Shown here one piece after another: positions 7,273 through 15,308 of a stretch of 32,931 bases of DNA. Every line of letters starts with the position of its first letter. The stretch's first letter is position 1. The stretch is from CAYYYA01 sp964487895. GTDB lineage: Bacteria > Patescibacteriota > Patescibacteriia > UBA1558 > 2-01-FULL-52-15. The DNA is taken from NCBI GenBank assembly GCA_964487895.1, contig CAZASM010000007.1:1-32931 (forward strand). The letters run 5' to 3'. A model generated the notes under the pieces. The model did not search any database, was not told the DNA's origin, and saw only the letters and a program-made list of their open reading frames with translations. The position numbers and the translations under genes were made by a program.

Positions 7273-7716
7273 ATGAAGTCTGCAGAGAAGGTAAGTCTGG
7301 CGGTGACCAAGGCTGAAGGGATTTTTTTGGCCTTGGCTCAACGAGCGCGCGATAGGCGGGTACGGGTTGAGAGGATTCTCAAGAATCGGCGACAGCATCA
7401 TCGTTTTCGGGTTTGCGCTCCTTGCGTTGCCTGCCGAGCCTTGAATGCCGAGCGGGCCGCGCTGAATCAAACGATTGAGTATGCTCTGGCTTCACAGTCC
7501 TGTCTTTTGGAGGCAGTGACAACGGAGAATGTCAGAGATGCTCAACGACGTTTGAGATTCATTTTCTCACTTCTGCGTGGTGTCCAGTACCAGAGCCGTC
7601 CATCTGGACGTCAGCGAAGCGCCATGTCCAATCTCTATGGCGGGAATTTCACCGTCAAGAAGATGGACGATCTGCAGCGTCATCTGGACTATGTCTATGG
7701 TCAGCTGATGAAGTGA
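7273..7716 (+). CDS. small SD-led Arg-rich protein with a Cys cluster (147 aa)
   Basis: Unrecognised. The strongly basic 147-aa product has an Arg/His-rich stretch (about 24-46) that runs into Cys48-x2-Cys51-x2-Cys54 and Cys77 further on. This could bind a metal or nucleic acid, but no known zinc-ribbon spacing is matched. The C-terminus has MDDLQRHLDYVYGQLMK, a probable helix. The SD AGGAGGG (7261-7267) five bases before the ATG is the strongest in the window. It has its own promoter, and a stem-loop at 7744-7775 lies downstream. It points convergently at the PsbP-like operon. Part of the SD-led small gene set. Confidence 0.75.
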   Translation: MKSAEKVSLAVTKAEGIFLALAQRARDRRVRVERILKNRRQHHRFRVCAPCVACRALNAERAALNQTIEYALASQSCLLEAVTTENVRDAQRRLRFIFSLLRGVQYQSRPSGRQRSAMSNLYGGNFTVKKMDDLQRHLDYVYGQLMK

Positions 7717-7743
7717 TCTGAGGTGCAGGTTACGGCAAATAAA

Positions 7744-7775
7744 AAAGGGCGTTAGTCAATTGACTGACGCCCTTT
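7744..7775 (-). terminator. terminator of the PsbP-like operon (may serve both strands)
   Basis: A 16-bp near-perfect palindrome with AAAGGGCGT/ACGCCCTTT arms and one G-U pair. The T run is long on the minus strand (CCCTTTTTTATTT) and shorter on the plus strand. It lies 15 bases past the 36-codon ORF. Confidence 0.8.
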
Positions 7776-7790
7776 AAAATTCTCATCTAA

Positions 7791-7901
7791 TTACAGGCCG
7801 AAGTATAGCCAGATATTAGTTGTGATCAATCCTCCGATGATAATCAGAGCTAGGAACGGATGCAGAGGATTATAGTTCTGGGATTTTTTTATTTTCTTCA
7901 T
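7791..7901 (-). CDS. 36-aa single-span membrane peptide, orphan anchor of the PsbP-like family
   Basis: A short open frame from ATG 7901 to TAA 7791. It encodes MKKIKKSQNYNPLHPFLALI followed by a hydrophobic stretch and TTNIWLYFGL. The N-terminal anchors of the upstream proteins at 10671 and 12076 share the same pattern (N-x2-L/H-P-F/Y-L, then GL-I/V-T-T/I-N-x-WLYF), so this is a clear paralogue of just their anchor. It is the last frame of the minus-strand operon, 27 bases after the 7929 gene, and is followed by the terminator. No SD is visible. It may be a real membrane microprotein or the remnant of a deleted fifth family member. The intact frame and in-place stop slightly favour a gene. 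Confidence 0.55.
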   Translation of the reverse strand: MKKIKKSQNYNPLHPFLALIIIGGLITTNIWLYFGL

Positions 7902-7928
7902 ATGTTTGTTATTTATTAATTATTTATT

Positions 7929-9053
7929 TTAATTTTGTAGAGTATATTGCTGTGTTTTGATTACTTCTTTTTCTTTCTCAGGTGTAGATTTTTTATAGAC
8001 TTTATATTCTAATGTCTGAGGGTCAATCCATTTCAGGTAATAGTCACTTGATAAAGCTCCATAACCTGAATTAAAAGTTTCACTTCCTGTCAAAGAGATT
8101 GTTTTTATTAACTTATCTTGACTAAGGTCAAAAATATACAATTTCTGATCCAAACCAGCTACTGGGTTTTCGAAGTAGGTGTCGCGGACAAAAGCTATCA
8201 TATAGCCATTAGGGTTGATTTTTACACCACCCCAGCCACTAAAGAGTGAGTTCAGGTTTTTAAGCTTATTAAATTTTTTCTCGGTTAAACTGTAGGAGTA
8301 TATTTGTCCAGCAGCGTTGTCTGATTCTGGAAGGGCAGATCTAAAATAGAGCTGGTTGCCATTTGTTGGCAGACTAAAAGCGTCTAAATATACGCCTGAA
8401 GCTTGCTGTAAACTAGGAATAATCACTGTGTTATCAGATCTGACAAGCTTGGTATCTACCGAGCCTGGTGTAGGTTTAGAATTAACGAATTGTACAACGG
8501 AGTAGGTATATGATGGGATTGAATCAGTGAAATGGAAGGTGGAGACGAGTCCTAATTTCTTAATATCCCGATTAGACGCGATGACATAGAGTTTGTCATC
8601 TTTCTCGATAGCCGTCATCTGCAGATTGAAACTGTTTAGGTTTATCTGTTGAGCAGGATAGCCATCTATTGTTAGATCAACCTGAGTCAAGATGTCGTTA
8701 GTAAAGTCTTTAAGCCAACTGGTCAGTGTTCCATTCTCGACTTCTATACTATCCACCGCTTCTGTCTCGACTGGATTGAACCAAACTTTATTTGGCGTAG
8801 AGGTATCATCAACCTTCCAACCCACTGGATGCTGGATGGAGAAACCAAGTGTGGTGCTGGTGTAGGTCTCGGGGATGATTTTGCCAGTAGCCGGTATATT
8901 GTTTGGAATAACCTCACTCACGATATTTATTGGCTGCGGAGTTGGGGCAGTGGTTGGTATCAATACCTTAAACGGTGGCACCTGACTCCAAGCGAGACCG
9001 GCTACTATCAGGATGCCACAGATCACGATGGTAGCTATAGTTTTTGTTGTCAT
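7929..9053 (-). CDS. membrane-anchored PsbP-like domain with beta-propeller-like C-terminus
   Basis: Begins MTTKTIATIVICGILIVAGL, a signal-anchor helix, then a Pro/Thr-rich linker. One PsbP-like module follows (starting TYTSTTLGFSIQHPVGW and ending STFHFTD), so most of the protein should be outside the membrane. The last 150 residues differ from its paralogues: repeated LYFRS..., IYSYSLTEKKF, YMIAFVRD and LYIFDLSQDKLIKTISL strands resemble TolB/WD-type propeller blades, though only two or three blades fit. I choose ATG 9053, ten bases after the upstream stop. A start 16 codons earlier would overlap that gene and lacks the family N-terminus. Function unknown; a surface or binding role is inferred. 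Confidence 0.8.
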   Translation of the reverse strand: MTTKTIATIVICGILIVAGLAWSQVPPFKVLIPTTAPTPQPINIVSEVIPNNIPATGKIIPETYTSTTLGFSIQHPVGWKVDDTSTPNKVWFNPVETEAVDSIEVENGTLTSWLKDFTNDILTQVDLTIDGYPAQQINLNSFNLQMTAIEKDDKLYVIASNRDIKKLGLVSTFHFTDSIPSYTYSVVQFVNSKPTPGSVDTKLVRSDNTVIIPSLQQASGVYLDAFSLPTNGNQLYFRSALPESDNAAGQIYSYSLTEKKFNKLKNLNSLFSGWGGVKINPNGYMIAFVRDTYFENPVAGLDQKLYIFDLSQDKLIKTISLTGSETFNSGYGALSSDYYLKWIDPQTLEYKVYKKSTPEKEKEVIKTQQYTLQN

Positions 9054-9063
9054 GTCTTTTGAA

Positions 9064-10671
9064 TTATTTATTGAATTTGAAGGTGGCGACGAATTGATCA
9101 AAAAGGTTTATCACCCCTTGGGCTTGCGACCCTGTGGAGGTTTGTCCGATAATAGAAATAATTTTATCACCTTTCTTGACATAATATTCCTTACGCATGG
9201 AAGCTCCGCCTTCAATATAGGTTGGTTTTAGCTCTTTGGTGTACTGAGCGATTGCCGGGGTTGAGTCAATAGTAGTACTTTGGAAATTAGTGATGATATC
9301 AGAGGCTTTTAGCGAACCACTTCCTTCCTGTTTCATGTACTCGACTCTTTGCTGAATTTTCTCTTTAGAATATTCCTCATTTTGATGAAACCAGTCATCC
9401 AAAGATTGGCCATTAGCTCCATGAACGCGGAGATATACGCTAATACCGCCATCTAGGTTATAAACCTCTTCGATTGGTTGATAAAAAATAGTGGCAATAA
9501 TGGACGGGTCTCCATTTTCGGTTGTGAGTTTCCAGGGTTTCGGATAAGCGAATGAGAAGCCTATTTTGTTGTCTGTGTATTTTTTCCAATCATCGGGAAT
9601 TTTTATGACTGGTTCATCAGTGAAGCGGAAGGTGGAGAGGATTTTTTCTCCAATCTGCAGGTCGTACAACGTTATTATATAAGTAAAACCATTCTGGGGG
9701 GTAATGTAAACATCCTTTATCTGTGTATGATTATCAGGTTGTCGATTCTGTAGGCGGCTATATTTATCGTATGCAATATTATCAATTGAGATGGTTGATT
9801 TGCTATATTTTGATGTATCTCTAGAGAAGACTTGTTGGATGTGATTAAGCACATAAAAATTACCATCATTGTCGCTAGTCGGGATGATATCAAGCGTAAA
9901 GATTAATTCGTTTTCTGGTGTGCCTACGACAAGATCAGGTGCATATTTGATCGCTTTCGGTGATGATAATGGTCCGATAAAATCGCCTCCTTCAGGACCA
10001 AGATAAACTAAGTCACTGGGAAATTTAAATTGTAAACTATATTGAGTTGTGTTATACGTTTTCCAATCACTCATATCATCAGTGAAGCGGAAGGTGGCAA
10101 TTAGCTTATCTAGCTGAGCTATAAGTTTATCTTTTTCGACTGCTGGTGAACTGGCATACATCCAAAACCGAGGCGAATCGTTATCGATGCTAGAAATAAT
10201 TAAACTATATTCATTCGGTTTATTATCTTTATTCGACCCCGAGTTTTGCCTTTGGGTTATTGCTAAGCCGCCATTTTTTTTGGCCACAGTTAGAAACATA
10301 TCTGGAAAGAAAGGACCAAAACCGAGTGGATCTATTAGAAGAGAAAATTGAGTCTCGCCGTTAAGTGTAGACAATGCAAGGCTTTGAGTCGGCACACCTC
10401 CCTCATCTTTTTTTATTGAATCTGGTAGGTTGTCTTTTTTTTCAGTCCAATCTGCTGGATATTGGAAACTAAAGCCATAGTCAGTATTTGTATATGTCTG
10501 CCAATCAGCCTGTGGATCAATCGTCGTTACAACCGACTGGGGTTGTGAAGGAGTTATTTCCTTCTGACTCCAAAAATAAAGCCACAGATTAATCGTGACC
10601 AGTCCGGCGATGACGACCAGAGTCAGGTAGGGGAGGAAGGTGTTGCCATGTTGGAATTTTTTGTTGAGCAT
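9064..10671 (-). CDS. membrane-anchored protein with three PsbP-like modules (535 aa)
   Basis: The N-terminal anchor helix (about 13-34, ending INLWLYFW) is followed by three extracytoplasmic modules. They start at DWQTYTNTDYGFSFQYPADW (56-75), DWKTYNTTQYSLQFKFPSD (about 200) and DWKKYTDNKIGFSFAYPKPW (about 360). Each ends with a [IL]xxTF[RK]F strand, and linkers between modules read TDDMSDW. PsbP/Mog1-fold domains of this kind are common in CPR anchored proteins but have no established function there. Four bases separate it from the upstream paralogue, so they are co-transcribed. The stop is ten bases from the next start. Confidence 0.85.
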   Translation of the reverse strand: MLNKKFQHGNTFLPYLTLVVIAGLVTINLWLYFWSQKEITPSQPQSVVTTIDPQADWQTYTNTDYGFSFQYPADWTEKKDNLPDSIKKDEGGVPTQSLALSTLNGETQFSLLIDPLGFGPFFPDMFLTVAKKNGGLAITQRQNSGSNKDNKPNEYSLIISSIDNDSPRFWMYASSPAVEKDKLIAQLDKLIATFRFTDDMSDWKTYNTTQYSLQFKFPSDLVYLGPEGGDFIGPLSSPKAIKYAPDLVVGTPENELIFTLDIIPTSDNDGNFYVLNHIQQVFSRDTSKYSKSTISIDNIAYDKYSRLQNRQPDNHTQIKDVYITPQNGFTYIITLYDLQIGEKILSTFRFTDEPVIKIPDDWKKYTDNKIGFSFAYPKPWKLTTENGDPSIIATIFYQPIEEVYNLDGGISVYLRVHGANGQSLDDWFHQNEEYSKEKIQQRVEYMKQEGSGSLKASDIITNFQSTTIDSTPAIAQYTKELKPTYIEGGASMRKEYYVKKGDKIISIIGQTSTGSQAQGVINLFDQFVATFKFNK

Positions 10672-10675
10672 AGAT

Positions 10676-12076
10676 TTATTTTATAAATTTGAAGGTGGAG
10701 AGGATCTGTGTTTCGAGTGGCTTTAATGCATCTTTATAGTTCATGATGTAGGTCTTCTTATCCTTCTTGAAGAAGAAATAATGTTCATCAATTCCTATAT
10801 CAGTGGTACCGATTAATCTCGTACCGGAGATATCATTTAACACGTACGGTATTTCTTCTTTTATCTGAGAGTAGGGTGAAGATTCGTTATATTCTAGAAT
10901 AAAATTACTAATAGTAGTAGTGGTTAGCTCTACGTTGAAACCTGTGTAGCAAATTGGGTCACACCATCTTCTAGTGGATCCAAGCCAAATCCCGTTATCT
11001 ATTTGCTCAACGGCCCAATCCTTAGGAGGGTATTTGAATGAGTAAACTTCATTTGTATACGTCTTCCAATCACTCATATCATCAGTAAAGCGGAACGTGG
11101 AGAGGATTTGTTTGTAGATAAAAGTATTTTTGTTTGGTGATATTGCAACACTAATATCAAAAGTAGAGCCATTGTTTGATAGGAGATAGCGCTCGAAACT
11201 TTCTGAGGAAATCGAAGAGACGCATTTATAAGATATAGCATCGTAATTATTGATTTTGATATGTTGCTCATTGGTACATTGTAGACTGGGATTTGCGCGT
11301 TTCATATCATAGTTCTCTAAGTCGGTATCTATCTGTATGTGTGAACCAAAAGAGTTCATATGAGGTGACTCAGAGGGATAATCGCCAATAGTCAGATACA
11401 TTTCTTCTTCTGCGCCGTCATACCAAATATGCCAATCCTTGGGATATTTAATTTCATAGTGAAGAAGCGAGTTTGTATACGTCTGCCAATCACTCACATC
11501 ATCGGTGAAGCGGAAGGTGGAGAGAATTGTATCATAGACAGTGTTGGCAGTGCCATCGTCAATTTTACCGATAACATAGAGTTGTGCCGCATGATATACT
11601 GGAGTTTCGCAGTATGTTAGATGTCCTGGTATTCCACAGTATTCACTGGTTTTTATATTAGCAACCGTTTTTTGGGTTATTAACTTTGAATCATTTATTA
11701 CATTCGCTGCAAAGTTTTTATCGGATAAGTAATTTTCTATGATATTTGCGTCTATCAAAATTGGGAATACTTCTATGTAAGCACTTTGTGAATTAACTGA
11801 ATCTTTTACATTAAACCTATATCCTGTAACATTACCATAATTTATCTTTGATGGTTCGTTGATAGTCCAACGAGAAGGGAGGTATTGAAATGAAAATGTT
11901 TCATTCGTATATGTCTCCCAATTAGTATCGATAACAATTGGCTGAATTTTTGACGGAGTCATCGCTTCCTGACCCCAAAAGTACAACCACAGATTGGTCG
12001 TGATTAGTCCGGCGATGACCACTAGGATGAGGTAGGGGAGGAAGGCGTTGCCTTGCTGAAATTGTTTGTTGATCAT
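10676..12076 (-). CDS. membrane-anchored protein with three PsbP-like modules (466 aa)
   Basis: Paralogue of the 9064 and 12098 genes. The anchor helix (about 13-34) ends TTNLWLYFWG. Modules start with NWETYTNETFSFQYLPSRW (about 51), DWQTYTNSLLHYEIKYPKDW (about 195) and DWKTYTNEVYSFKYPPKDW (about 335), and each ends in LSTF[RK]F. Several Cys pairs in modules 1 and 3 (CGIPGHLTYC, CDPICY) could form disulfides outside the cell. The start MINKQFQQGN matches the paralogue MLNKKFQHGN, which fixes the ATG despite the lack of an SD. Four bases separate it from the next gene. Confidence 0.85.
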   Translation of the reverse strand: MINKQFQQGNAFLPYLILVVIAGLITTNLWLYFWGQEAMTPSKIQPIVIDTNWETYTNETFSFQYLPSRWTINEPSKINYGNVTGYRFNVKDSVNSQSAYIEVFPILIDANIIENYLSDKNFAANVINDSKLITQKTVANIKTSEYCGIPGHLTYCETPVYHAAQLYVIGKIDDGTANTVYDTILSTFRFTDDVSDWQTYTNSLLHYEIKYPKDWHIWYDGAEEEMYLTIGDYPSESPHMNSFGSHIQIDTDLENYDMKRANPSLQCTNEQHIKINNYDAISYKCVSSISSESFERYLLSNNGSTFDISVAISPNKNTFIYKQILSTFRFTDDMSDWKTYTNEVYSFKYPPKDWAVEQIDNGIWLGSTRRWCDPICYTGFNVELTTTTISNFILEYNESSPYSQIKEEIPYVLNDISGTRLIGTTDIGIDEHYFFFKKDKKTYIMNYKDALKPLETQILSTFKFIK

Positions 12077-12097
12077 AAGCCAGAGGCTAAAAGTCAG

Positions 12098-13597
12098 TTA
12101 TTTTATGAATTTGAAAGTGGAGAGGATTTGTCCGAGAGTAGGGTCGCTCGGAGTCGATATTAAATCCCAACTAAATTTTATGTAGCTTTTACCTTGAGGG
12201 ATGTAGGTATTTATACTATTACCAAAACTTCCATTCTCTTGTCTTTGAATTGACGTTAGGTTATTAATTACGATTTTTCTTTCAGCTTCAATATTTTGTA
12301 CTGTTTCGCCTACTGTTAGGTCTCCAACAGATGAGATTGTTATTACGGGATTATTACTCTGCGCACCTCCATAGCCAGCTCCTGGAGGTAAGTTTTCTTT
12401 TTCGATTGATGGAGGTAGTATTTGGGTAAAATCTTTTTGCTCGTTAATCCACCAGTCAGTTGGTATTTGTATTTGATAGTGGAGTTTCTCATTTTTGTAT
12501 GTCTGCCAATCGCTCATATCATCGGTGAAGCGGAAGGTGGAGAGGATTTGATCAAATTTCGTATTATCTAGGACGTAGAATACATGATACAGCTTTTTAT
12601 TTTTAGGTATAAAGATATGCTTGGTTGGATAAGATTCAGTTTGACCACCTATCTCGCCGTACGTAAATTCATTATGTGTTATGAAGCTGTAGCCAGTCTG
12701 GCCATTTAAGGACATAGGTTTTATATCTGAAAGAGTATGCCCCCCTTGTTTGTTAAGTTTATATATCTCTCTAATATAGGCATCAAGATCATCGCCAATA
12801 AAATTCTTATAATAATCATCAAAAACTTGAACTTGGAATCGCCTCCAATCAGAAGTCGGCTGTTTAACTGGATCGTTGACAAATATGTCGGAACATTCAA
12901 ACTCTCGACCCGGAGCCATAAGGCAATTGCTGTTGATCTCCCAATCGCCAGGCCGTGCGAAGCTATAGTTGTATGGTGTATTTATATAAGTTTCCCAGCC
13001 GCTCATATCCTCAGTGAAGCGGAAGCTGTCTAACATTTTCTGATCATTCGCGTCAATGACAAATTTTACATTTTCAGCTGTTGTTCCTTGTGGTACCAGA
13101 ATGAAATTAATAATGTAGACATTATTATCTTTGGCAATGACGAAATTATCAACCGTAACACCAGCAAACTCGTCCTCGCAGGTATAAAAGACAGCGTCGT
13201 AGCTATTCAGCTTGATATTTTTTCGATTTGCACAACTGGGGTTGTCTTTGAAGTCCTGCGCAATATACTCATCTATGGTTGTGTTCTTTTTTACATTGAT
13301 AGTGAATGGTCCATGTATTATCTCCCCAAAAACTATTTGTTCGGTTGTGTTGTCAGGGTGAATTTCAATTGGCAGTCGGTTTGCTGGATAGTTTATTTGG
13401 AAGCCTAAGTCATAATTAGCGTATGTCTGCCAATTAACCATCGTATCTGCTACTACGATTTTTGGCTGTAGTGTTGGCATCTTCTTGTGTGCTTTGAAAT
13501 AGTAATATATATCAGCACTGACGAGACCAGCTAGCATTATTAAAATACTAAAAGCCACCAGTGGGTGACTTGATGGGGAGCTTTTAATTTTTTTCAT
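12098..13597 (-). CDS. membrane-anchored protein with three PsbP-like modules (499 aa), first gene of operon
   Basis: First gene of the tandem family. A basic N-terminus (MKKIKSSPSSHP) precedes the anchor helix. It resembles the 36-aa peptide at the operon end, which starts MKKIKKSQ. Modules begin with NWQTYANYDLGFQINYPANR (about 54), GWETYINTPYNYSFARPGDW (about 200) and DWQTYKNEKLHYQIQIPTDW (about 364), and each ends in a DSFRF/STFRF/STFKF strand. The promoter at 13608-13637 leaves only about four bases before the ATG, so the operon mRNA is nearly leaderless. It encodes an all-extracytoplasmic protein family with unknown ligand. Confidence 0.85.
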   Translation of the reverse strand: MKKIKSSPSSHPLVAFSILIMLAGLVSADIYYYFKAHKKMPTLQPKIVVADTMVNWQTYANYDLGFQINYPANRLPIEIHPDNTTEQIVFGEIIHGPFTINVKKNTTIDEYIAQDFKDNPSCANRKNIKLNSYDAVFYTCEDEFAGVTVDNFVIAKDNNVYIINFILVPQGTTAENVKFVIDANDQKMLDSFRFTEDMSGWETYINTPYNYSFARPGDWEINSNCLMAPGREFECSDIFVNDPVKQPTSDWRRFQVQVFDDYYKNFIGDDLDAYIREIYKLNKQGGHTLSDIKPMSLNGQTGYSFITHNEFTYGEIGGQTESYPTKHIFIPKNKKLYHVFYVLDNTKFDQILSTFRFTDDMSDWQTYKNEKLHYQIQIPTDWWINEQKDFTQILPPSIEKENLPPGAGYGGAQSNNPVITISSVGDLTVGETVQNIEAERKIVINNLTSIQRQENGSFGNSINTYIPQGKSYIKFSWDLISTPSDPTLGQILSTFKFIK

Positions 13598-13607
13598 GGT
13601 TTGTTTT

Positions 13608-13637
13608 TTATAGACTCGCTTGTCTATAGTATATCAA
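13608..13637 (-). promoter_or_regulatory. promoter of the PsbP-like operon
   Basis: Minus strand TTGATA (13632-13637), 17-18 base spacer, TCTATA/CTATAA (13608-13614). The predicted start lies only a few bases before the ATG at 13597. Confidence 0.6.
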
Positions 13638-13651
13638 GTTGAGCGGCTGAG

Positions 13652-13693
13652 GGACAGCGATGCTGTCCGTCGGGGCGGGTTTCAAACCCGCCC
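13652..13693. repeat. double palindrome downstream of rnc
   Basis: Two perfect hairpins side by side: GGACAGC-GAT-GCTGTCC (13652-13668) and a 21-base palindrome with GGGCGGGTTT/AAACCCGCCC arms (13673-13693). There is no long T run on the minus strand, so this is a repeat-type element more than a canonical terminator, although it could protect the rnc mRNA end. Confidence 0.65.
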
Positions 13694-13733
13694 TTACCAC
13701 TACAGTCGTCTATATAGCTCCGTGGTAACTAAC

Positions 13734-14423
13734 TTACCACCGTTTCTTTTTCAGTCCCTCAGCCGCAGCAGTGATCTGTGCTTCTTGTTTGCTGTAGCCT
13801 TCGCCTTCGGCAATGAGTTCTTTGTCAATATAGAGACCAACTACAAAGCGTTTGTGATGGTCAGGCCCTGTCTCGGTCATGACTTTATAATGTGGAGTAG
13901 TGCCGTAGAGTTCTTGAGATTTTTCTTGGAACTTACTTTTCGGATCAATATATAAATGTTTCTTCAAAATGTGATCGAGTTTAGATAACACTGTCTCAGT
14001 GATGAATTTCTCTGTTTTCGCTAAACCTTGATCCAGATAGATAGCGCCAATCAGAGCTTCCATGGCATTGGCTAAGATATATTTGCGCGCCTTAGCATTG
14101 TCATCTTTGGCTTCGCCACGACTGAGATAGAGATAGGGATAGATGCCTAGTTCTTCAGCTAGATCGCCCAATGTATTAGCATTAACCAAACTTGAGCGCC
14201 AGTTGGTTAGCTCGCCTTCGGGATTGGGATAGTTGAGAAATAAATATTCCGTGACAATTAATTCTAATACCGCATCACCGAGAAACTCTAAGCGTTCATT
14301 GTGATCAATACCGAGATTCTTGTGCTCATTCAAATACGACCGATGTGTCAGAGCACTGCGGAGCAAATCTTTATTTTTAAATTTTAAGCCGAGGCTAGCC
14401 TCAAGCTGGTTGCTATCCTTCAT
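13734..14423 (-). CDS. rnc: ribonuclease III
   Basis: Double-strand-specific endoribonuclease that processes rRNA precursors and structured mRNA. The 229-aa protein has the signature HNERLEFLGDAV (41-52), with the acidic residues Glu43, Glu46 and Asp50 in place, then LANAMEALIGAIYLD (117-131). A C-terminal dsRNA-binding domain (about 155-228) ends KQEAQITAAAEGLKKK. The residue that aligns with E. coli Asp114 is Asn119, while Glu122, the essential metal ligand, is kept. The start overlaps the end of the nusB-nudix gene by 11 bases, so the two are translationally linked. It is the last gene of the rpmF operon. Confidence 0.96.
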   Translation of the reverse strand: MKDSNQLEASLGLKFKNKDLLRSALTHRSYLNEHKNLGIDHNERLEFLGDAVLELIVTEYLFLNYPNPEGELTNWRSSLVNANTLGDLAEELGIYPYLYLSRGEAKDDNAKARKYILANAMEALIGAIYLDQGLAKTEKFITETVLSKLDHILKKHLYIDPKSKFQEKSQELYGTTPHYKVMTETGPDHHKRFVVGLYIDKELIAEGEGYSKQEAQITAAAEGLKKKRW

Positions 14424-15285
14424 TGGCGTTATTTAATCGTTGTACAACTTGCTGGAAAATAGCGCGAGTTTCTTCATAGCCGATAGCTTGGATCGCTTCT
14501 TCAGCAGTAAACCACTTACCGTCTTTTAATTCTGCTACCTCAGGAATATGCAACTCGGTATCGGTGGTTTCAAATAAATAGATGTGGACCAGTTTACGGA
14601 AGGCTGCCTGATCTGGTTTGTGTACCTTCAGCTGGATATCACCGAGATAGTCTATTTCTTTCAAATCAGTAATGCCTAACTCCTCAGATAGTTCACGTGC
14701 TGCTGCCTGAGCTGGCCGCTCGCCTTCTTGAATGTGACCCTTGGGGAATGTCCATTTGCCATAGGAGTCCATGATTAGAGCATACATGAAATTCTGACCT
14801 TCACGGCGATAAACGATACCACCGCTGGATTCTTCTTTGATACCTTGGCTGACGAGACTTTGTTTCTCTCCACGTTTGACCATTTCTTTGTAGATGCTAC
14901 CGAGTACTCCATTGACGAATTTACCGGAAGAAGAGCCGCCATAGGTTTTGGCTAGCTCGATAGCTTCATTGATAGCTACTTTCGGGGGGATAGTATTATC
15001 AAACTTCAATTCGTAGATACCGATACGGAGAACGTTGCGATCCACGAGGGTGATCTGGTCTAGAGGCCACTCGGGTGCAAACTTGGCAATTAATTTATCA
15101 ATTGTGAGGTGGTTTTCAATAACTTCTTCGAGCAGTCGGAGACTGAAACCCTGATCTTCAAACTCGGGAGCGAACTCTTTGCGATTATTTTCTAACACTT
15201 CAGCAACATTAACCTTACCCTGGTAGAAATCCCATTCGAATAAACTTTGTAAGGTTAAGGTACGAGCTAAATGTCTGTTGGCCAT
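14413..15285 (-). CDS. nusB: NusB antitermination factor fused to a Nudix hydrolase
   Basis: Residues 1-140 match NusB, the partner of NusE/S10 in rRNA antitermination: NRHLARTLTLQSLFEWDF, then DRNVLRIGIYEL and PKVAINEAIELAKTYGG...KFVNGVLGSI. After a short linker, residues 153-290 form a Nudix domain with a perfect box GX5EX7REUXEEXGU (183-205; catalytic R197-E198-x-x-E201-E202) and the TFPKGH lead-in typical of dinucleoside polyphosphate (Ap4A) hydrolases. NusB alone is about 130-150 aa, so this is a genuine fusion. No stop or frameshift is visible between the domains. It lies 39 bases after rpmF and overlaps rnc by 11 bases. Confidence 0.93.
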   Translation of the reverse strand: MANRHLARTLTLQSLFEWDFYQGKVNVAEVLENNRKEFAPEFEDQGFSLRLLEEVIENHLTIDKLIAKFAPEWPLDQITLVDRNVLRIGIYELKFDNTIPPKVAINEAIELAKTYGGSSSGKFVNGVLGSIYKEMVKRGEKQSLVSQGIKEESSGGIVYRREGQNFMYALIMDSYGKWTFPKGHIQEGERPAQAAARELSEELGITDLKEIDYLGDIQLKVHKPDQAAFRKLVHIYLFETTDTELHIPEVAELKDGKWFTAEEAIQAIGYEETRAIFQQVVQRLNNANEG

Positions 15286-15308
15286 AGTTTAATACTGAAA
15301 GAACAAAA

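Noticed and set aside
8500..13030. Regularly recurring DNA segments considered as a CRISPR or tandem DNA repeat
   Set aside because: The repeats are 360-500 bases apart, lie in frame inside coding sequence and encode the TDDMSDW linker of protein modules.
12737..13955. plus-strand frames at 12737-13033, 13088-13408 and 13620-13955
   Set aside because: They are shadows of the PsbP-like gene and rnc on the minus strand, with no SD and unlikely amino-acid composition.
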